In this document: piece by piece, positions 19,763-24,521 of the stretch
How positions within the stretch are numbered: the stretch's first letter is position 1
Layout of the letters: each line of letters begins with the position of its first letter
Assembly: GCF_008831285.2 (NCBI RefSeq)
Contig: NW_022204699.1
Location: 1-24,521, forward strand
Source of the DNA: Nymphaea colorata
Lineage: Eukaryota > Streptophyta > Magnoliopsida > Nymphaeales > Nymphaeaceae
DNA: 24,521 nt
Direction: 5' to 3'
The notes under the pieces: generated by a model
Told to the model about the DNA's origin: nothing
Databases searched by the model: none
The model's input: only the letters and a program-made list of their open reading frames with translations
Program-made: the position numbers and the translations under genes

Positions 19763-19887
19763 ATATTGTAAGGCATAAAAATAATAGGTTTATATTGTCA
19801 GGCCAAAAGATAGAGAGCAAACATATATTGTAAGGCATAAAGATAATAGGTTTATATTGTCAGGCCAAAAGATAGAGAGCAAACATA
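19763..19887 (+). repeat. 62-bp tandem duplication
   Basis: Two near-identical units (attgtaaggcataaaaataa, then taggtttatattgtcaggcc, then aaaagatagagagcaaacat) follow each other at a 62-bp offset. They differ at one base plus an at insertion. Recent slippage or unequal exchange is likely. Confidence 0.9.
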
Positions 19888-20601
19888 CAGGGAAAAGGAG
19901 CTGAACAAAGAATGATTCTTGTAACACACCAATCAAAATAGTTAACTAGACTATTAGCTTACATGTTATTTATAAAGCAATAAGGAAATACATAACTTAT
20001 ATCTAAAACTTATACACAAAGCATATTTATGAAACAGATATATTAAACAAAGCAGTTCACTGATTAACTTGTAAACTAATTTCCATAAACCGTATGGCCT
20101 TCAAGACCAATGAAGTTCACGGAACTGAAGTCTTATTTACCTAACATCCACCTTTAGCAACCAATTAAAACTTCAACTCCATGAAACCACCGATCTTGAA
20201 GTTTTGGGGAGAAAACCCTCAAGGTAGCTTACAATATTTAGAGTCTGGAAAAATAACAGAGAAAGAATCAACATATTTTAGTTTCTGTATGTATAGGAAT
20301 GTAAGGACATTTGTCTGCACGATTTAATTAGTCACTCATGTTTTCCAAAGGCCTACAGATGAAAACGTTTGAGATTTCAAACGAAGCCCCTAGTTTTGTG
20401 GAGAACAAATTGACAACAGTATCTTAACTAAGAAGAATGAGAAGAAGTTCGTCTGTGAAACGACACCCGAAGCCTTTGGCAATCGGAGCAAGTGCATGCA
20501 ATGCACGGCATTAATCGGAGAGAAAGATAGAGAAAGCCAAAGAAACAAACAAAGAAAGAAAGATGGACGGAGGGGAGAGTGAATGAGAGATATCCTATTA
20601 C
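19888..20601. other. AT-rich intron or spacer
   Basis: No supported feature. The 20390-20600 part is pyrimidine-rich on the minus strand and follows the candidate donor at 20601, as an intron would. Confidence 0.35.
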
Positions 20602-20670
20602 CGTAGATAATGCAGCTTGAGATGAATCGAGACTCCTCGATTAAAACCCTCGTTTGCAAATTGCCATTCA
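20602..20670 (-). CDS. Candidate second exon of a minus-strand gene
   Basis: On the minus strand a pyrimidine-rich acceptor (cattcatccatccgcag) ends at 20671. It is followed by 69 bases and a donor (ACG then gtaata). Two frames are open: one reads EWQFANEGFNRGVSIHLKL, the other NGNLQTRVLIEESRFISS. The first leaves two split bases, which match the one-base start of the exon at 19507-19585. No ATG in either frame is visible upstream, so the segment could also be untranslated leader. Confidence 0.3.
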
Positions 20671-20673
20671 CTG

Positions 20674-20800
20674 CGGATGGATGAATGGGTCAGGAAGGTT
20701 AAAAAATCCCAGAAAGTAATCGGTGCCTAGGGTCAGTCCGCCGACCATCCCCATCCCCCTCATGAGCAGCCTCCTTCCCTCGCCAGGCCGATGCACAGGG

Positions 20801-20844
<44 letters not shown>

Positions 20845-20851
20845 CATTTAC
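20674..20851 (-). other. Candidate leader intron containing the (GA)n tract
   Basis: A donor-like CCCCGAAG followed by gtaaat (20851 leftward) and the acceptor ending at 20671 bracket about 180 bp. On the minus strand this holds the (CT)n run. A CT-rich leader intron is common in plant genes. It is supported only by splice-site consensus. Confidence 0.3.
20803..20843 (+). repeat. (GA)n microsatellite
   Basis: An uninterrupted run of about 20 GA dinucleotides. It accounts for the Arg-Glu and Leu-Ser repeats in overlapping open frames. Confidence 0.98.
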
Positions 20852-20889
20852 CTTCGGGGCACGACGGTGGTGGTGGAGGTCGATGGCTG

Positions 20890-21000
20890 GAGAGCGAGCA
20901 GCGGTGGTGGTGGAGAGCGCCGGCGGGAGAGCGAGCAGCTGTGGTGGTGGAGAGCGCCGGCGGGAGAGCGAGCGGTTGTGGTGGTGGAGGGCTGGAAGCG
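20890..21000 (+). repeat. 37-bp GC-rich minisatellite, about 3 units
   Basis: The unit begins gagagcgagcagc, contains gtggtggtggagagc and ends gccggcgg. It starts at 20890, 20927 and 20964, and the third copy is partial and diverged. Because 37 is not a multiple of three, each unit is read in a different frame, which explains why all three plus-strand frames are open with the same peptides in rotated order. Confidence 0.9.
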
Positions 21001-21074
21001 CGGGAGAGGCAAGAGACGGAACAGAAGCTTACCACGATCAACAGCAACTAAAAGAAATCAATCAAGAAACGGTT

Positions 21075-21108
21075 ACTTCCATTCTTGGATGACTTCCATT
21101 CTTGGATG
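21075..21108 (+). repeat. 17-bp perfect tandem duplication
   Basis: acttccattcttggatg occurs twice without a gap (21075-21091, 21092-21108). Confidence 0.95.
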
Positions 21109-21110
21109 AC

Positions 21111-21600
21111 CGACCGCTCCACCGATCATTTGAATTTTGGATTTAATTTCATTTGAAAGTAGCATTTCTCGCGGATTTCATGTGATGGTAAAGTAAAATG
21201 TGGTAGACCCAGCTCGACTTATTCAGTCGAAGTCATCCTTCAAAAATATATAGTTGCTTTTTCTTCTAAAGTTGAACATATATTTCTTTAATTTTTGCTT
21301 GTTATCTTGTTAAATTAATTACAAACAAATTATATTTAAATTATTAGAAAAAAAAGTAAAAATAGTAACAAGCACCGATCCGTAACTGCCGAGTCTATAT
21401 TGCTTGGAAGGCATACCTTAACAGTTGGACTAGAGACTCATTGACTGACATCGGACATATTATATATATATATATATATGGGCGGCTCGAAACTGACCCA
21501 TGTCTAGAACCTTGAACATACCCTAAACCAAAACCTTGTGCCAACTAGGGAACCAACTGCGTCATAGTCGGCTCTGCCAAGGCATGGACCCTTGGCCCCA
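21111..21600. other. AT-rich DNA, possible promoter side of the minus-strand gene
   Basis: No coding signal. It contains a short (TA)n run at 21461-21479 that could also serve as a TATA-like sequence, but it lies 350 bp from the leader-like region. Confidence 0.35.
21461..21479 (+). repeat. (TA)n microsatellite
   Basis: About nine TA dinucleotides, preceded by a broken continuation (acatat). Confidence 0.95.
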
Positions 21601-21607
21601 CCTCAAG

Positions 21608-22005
21608 ATTAAAAAAAAAATTCTTTACTGTGTCCATTTTGCAAATATTGAGTGCACTCTCCCCAAAAAGCCATCCTAAAAGGATCACGCAAAGATTCTT
21701 CAAAAAAAAAAAAATCCATCCTCAAAATCCACGAAAACTTTCTTCCATGAAAAAATCCATCCTAAAAATCCTTCATTTTTTTTTCATGACTAAAAACTCC
21801 ATCCTACAAGACCCACGAAAAGTTTTTTTGTTTTTTCCATGAAAAAAAGAATCTATCCCATTTAAAAAAATCCAAGAAAAATTTTTCCATGACTACTAAT
21901 CCACGAAATCCATGACTAAAAATCCATGAAATTTTTTCCATGACTAAAAGTCATGAAATTTTTTTGCCATGACTAAAAATCCTCGAAATTTTTTTCTAGT
22001 ATATC
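21608..22005 (+). repeat. Degenerate short tandem repeats around ccatgactaaaaatcc
   Basis: Repeated variants of aaaatccatcctaaaaatcc and of ccatgactaaaaatccatga followed by an aatttttt run occur through the segment. Spacing is roughly 25-60 bp, most regular at about 21880-22000. The lysine/serine-rich open frame at 21630-21842 is a product of this repeat. Confidence 0.75.
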
Positions 22006-22068
22006 TGTCATGAAGTACTTGAAGCTATACAAAACCAAGTCATAAGGCTTGGTCAATCAACTTCTTAG

Positions 22069-22120
22069 AATTCAGATTATTATGCAGTTGCAGGATGCGA
22101 CAAGGACAAGAAAATTAGGA
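22069..22120 (+). CDS. Exon-like segment, 5' partner of the segment at 22328
   Basis: Follows an acceptor-like aatcaacttcttag ending at 22068. It reads NSDYYAVAGCDKDKKIR in a protein-like frame and ends one base into a codon at a GGA/gtgaag donor. That leftover base is exactly what the exon at 22328 needs to stay in frame. The intron would be 207 bp. No further upstream exon can be seen, because the sequence before it is repeat, so the gene is probably a 3' fragment. The family was not recognised. Confidence 0.35.
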
Positions 22121-22327
22121 GTGAAGCTTGATTCATCCACGCACCTATTGAATGACATTCTCTCACTATTTTTTCTTTTGAGCACAGTTTTTACATCAAA
22201 ATAAATTGGTTTAAGAATTTATTTTTAGGTCTAAAGAAGATCTTTGTAAAAGAGCTCAAACAAATGATTTTCTGTCCAAAAGTCATTTTCCTGCTTAGAA
22301 GCTTGTTTTTTTTGCCCGATTTCATAG

Positions 22328-22497
22328 TTCCTTATTATCCCCAAAATGGGAACCTTGAATCGGACTTGGTTTTTGCTGTTTCCGAAAACCTGCTGATTGG
22401 AAGCAAGCACTACCTGGTGGCTGTTGCCAAGGCGAGGAAAATCCCAAAACCTGAATTTGAATGCCCACAAAGAAGTAAAATCTCTGTAATCAAATGA
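22328..22497 (+). CDS. Terminal exon-like segment, unrecognised protein
   Basis: A strong acceptor (tttttttgcccgatttcatag) is followed by two split-codon bases and 55 codons to TGA at 22495-22497. The base composition is richer in G and C than the surroundings, as expected for exon. Visible stretches are PYYPQNGNLESDLVFAVSEN and HYLVAVAKARKIPKPEFECP, a mix of hydrophobic strand-like and basic segments. The product was not recognised. The opposite strand is also open over this region (22231-22563) but lacks splice logic. With no promoter or 5' exons in sight, this may be a duplicated gene tail. Confidence 0.5.
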
Positions 22498-23077
22498 TAG
22501 GATGGATTGCTGTTGCCAATGGGATGCACTTAAACAGATCTTGGGTATCATTGTGGAGGCCAAGTGAACCAGTTCCTGCCTCCCCTTCCCCTCTCACGAT
22601 GTCAGATTCCACATACTCAGATTCCACACTCCCGATTAAAAACTTATCTAGATGTTGACATGACATCTCTTTGAATTCTCCAAATTAATCCAACAATCCA
22701 AGGCGTTGCTTCCCGTGTGGTGCCTCAACATATTGGGTATTCTTGTTTGAATATGCATCTTATTTCCATTCTCAGTTGTGAGTTGTGGCCAGGAAGTCAA
22801 CACCGAAATAGTCAGCATCTTCTCAGACACCCCCCATATAGTCTTTCTCGTCTTAATGTTCCTCATTTCTCCTTCTCCTTGCTCCTTAGGCAGCGGCTTT
22901 CAAGGAAAGGTAAAAGCTCATAATCTAAGCCTGAATTATCGCTGATTAGAGTAACCCGGCAACAGTTTATGTTGGACTTTCTAGCTCATGCCATTCAAGA
23001 TCTAACGCTCATAATTGAGGATAAAAATTAGGCAGCCCTTGTTGACCATGACATCAGTCTATACTCTATAGACCATG
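22498..23077. other. Spacer with a possible microexon signal
   Basis: It includes a short direct repeat (cagattccacatact, then cagattccacactcc at 22603-22632). It also includes a long pyrimidine tract, an acceptor, a 20-base segment (22890-22909) and a donor (gtaaaa). No gene could be assembled around it. Confidence 0.3.
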
Positions 23078-23430
23078 TGGCCTCAAAATTTGCCAGAAAC
23101 CAAACAAGGGAAACCTAAAAGCCAACCCTTAGAAAACACCCACTAACCTACGAACTGCAATTCTCAGTATATTAATCACTTACTTCTGAACAAATTCCAA
23201 GATACATGCAGTCAAGGTCAACTTGGGATCTTGCACTAAATGCATCGTTACAACCATAAACCAATATACTGGTATACATCACATGGAGACCTTGCCATTC
23301 TAAAGTGCAGTTTGAAAATGAGCTTCAGAAAAAATACTGAATTGCCTTTGGCGGCAGCAGATGCAGCCCAGAAATCACAATGAAAGACATTTTGAATTCT
23401 GTTATCCACAAGAAACACACAATTTACTAT
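23078..23430. repeat. Long-range direct repeat, copy 2
   Basis: Partner of 268-650 (see there). It lacks some of copy 1's insertions, and similarity fades after gttatccacaagaaa. Confidence 0.8.
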
Positions 23431-24521
23431 CTCTGGTTGAAACTAGGACATGAACATGAATTAGAAACATTGAGCACGGCAACAATGGGGAACGAAAAAA
23501 GACAAACAAAAACAAAGCCCCCTTCTAGTAATATTGGCTTGGTGAATGGGTAAAGAAGCCCAGCCATGGAGAAAATGCCAAAAGGAGGATGGCAATAACA
23601 CAAACATGACAAAAATTGAGCAATTTTAGTACAAATTGATGCAAACAGAAAAAGAAGAAAGCTGCAAAGCGTAGAATTATATCTTCAGACTTTATATGGC
23701 CTTTCCCAACATGTTCGACATGTTTTTCTGTATGTCCGTCAATCTTGGTTAAAAGGTAAAGAGCTGATACCAAAACTGAGGGCTTTTTTACTCCATTGAA
23801 GATTTTTCAAAAACCAGCAATCTAAAATTTTTGAATAATTTTTGGTATCTATTTCAGATTTTCAAATCAGCACAAATTTTCTAGAAAACTAGAACAGAAT
23901 AGTAGTCCTTGAAGACAATTTGTTTTCCTATTGAACGAAATATCTTAAAAATTAGTAAAAAACGTGGAAAAATAAAAAAAAAGCCATACTAATACGCAAA
24001 AGATGATATGAACACAAAATATTTCTACTCTATTATACTTGCAAAGAAGATGAGGATGCAACACTCAAGTACACAGGGCAGAAAGGCAGAAATAACATGA
24101 AAAACAAATGTAAAGTATGTAGCAAAGAAGGATACCATCTATTCAATCACTACCGAAAAAAGCAAGAAAAGTTTGACAAGTGAGTTAAAACAACAGAGAA
24201 GTGACCCCTATGCACACTAACTAGTAGAAAGCAAAACATAACAATAAAGCAAATTCAATTGAATATCATCGTAAAACGAAACTTACTCTATTATTTGTGA
24301 AGTCACTACAAGAGTTTAAACATCAAAGAGAATAAAAAACCACATGAAAGATATAAATCAACATTCAACGATTCCTTCCTTCAAATTGAGGGTAATTTCT
24401 TCCATTGTTGAATGCAATATCTTCAATGCTCCACAAAATGTTAGTCAAAACTTAAAACCATAAGAAAAAAAAACAAATTCTATACAATATTCAACAAATT
24501 TATATTAAAAAAAACATGCAA
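23431..24521. other. AT-rich DNA, nothing recognised
   Basis: Minus-strand open frames at 23427-23773 are partly protein-like (LTKIDGHTEKHVEHVGKGHI) but lack convincing splice borders, and they run into phenylalanine-rich noise. The rest of the segment shows no feature. Confidence 0.4.

Larger units (their letters stand above)
20852..21110 (-). promoter_or_regulatory. GC-rich 5'-UTR-like exon of a minus-strand gene
   Basis: This is the most GC-rich stretch in the window. It ends in a consensus-like donor at 20851 and lies upstream of the candidate exons at 20602 and 19507. On the minus strand a short upstream frame (MEVIQEWK and stop) is created by the 17-bp duplication at 21075-21108. Overlapping open frames in several registers arise from the minisatellite and look like non-coding leader. 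Promoter elements were not identified. Confidence 0.35.

Noticed and set aside
20723-21109. 128-residue plus-strand open frame with Arg-Glu and Gly/Trp-rich repeats
   Set aside because: It is produced by the (GA)n tract and the 37-bp minisatellite. The same peptides appear in all three frames, so there is no frame preference.
24304-24314. Second CACTA end (CACTACAAGAG)
   Set aside because: The match stops after about 10 bases, and no subterminal repeats follow. It is in the same orientation as the first end, so it cannot be its partner.
1-24521. tRNA, rRNA or other structured RNA genes
   Set aside because: I scanned for tRNA-like internal boxes and long conserved rRNA motifs by eye and saw none. 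A covariance-model scan would be needed to exclude small RNAs.
1-24521. LTR retrotransposon spanning the direct repeats at 268 and 23078
   Set aside because: The repeats lack visible TG...CA ends, primer-binding site or polypurine tract, and no gag-pol frames lie between them.

Overview
The window looks like intergenic plant (angiosperm-type) nuclear DNA. It is AT-rich, no long uninterrupted genes are visible, and coding signal appears only as short open segments with plausible GT/AG splice borders. A CACTA-type transposon end, microsatellites and a large satellite array are present. The species cannot be named from the sequence.

Layout. 1-6186: AT-rich flank with one copy of a long-range direct repeat (268-650), several exon-like segments on the minus strand (1536-1663, 2229-2371, 4664-4835), and what looks like the 5' end of a minus-strand gene (3006-3288). 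6187-15568: about 9.4 kb of tandem satellite with a 230-bp monomer, roughly 41 copies. The monomers fall into four classes, here called A, B, C and D, arranged mostly as a 4-monomer (about 920 bp) higher-order repeat. On top of this is a 9-monomer superunit (about 2.07 kb) present twice, and a block of about 1.4 kb duplicated some 5.94 kb apart. 15569-17974: very AT-rich DNA made of two diverged copies of a roughly 1.1-kb sequence plus an internal 179-bp duplication. 17975 onward: a CACTA-like transposon terminus with hairpin-forming subterminal repeats. 18.5-21.1 kb: isolated minus-strand exon-like segments and a GC-rich 5'-UTR-like region holding a (GA)n tract and a 37-bp minisatellite. 21.6-22.0 kb: degenerate short repeats. 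22069-22497: two phase-compatible plus-strand exon-like segments ending in a stop. 23078-23430: the second copy of the long-range direct repeat, about 22.8 kb from the first. The remainder is AT-rich with no recognisable content.

No gene can be assigned a function. The exon calls rest only on open frames, protein-like composition and splice-site consensus, so transcript evidence could overturn any of them. The best supported and most interesting structure is the nested higher-order satellite, whose monomer classes, chimeric units and shared edge variants record how the array grew. A 'system' in the sense of cooperating genes is not visible.
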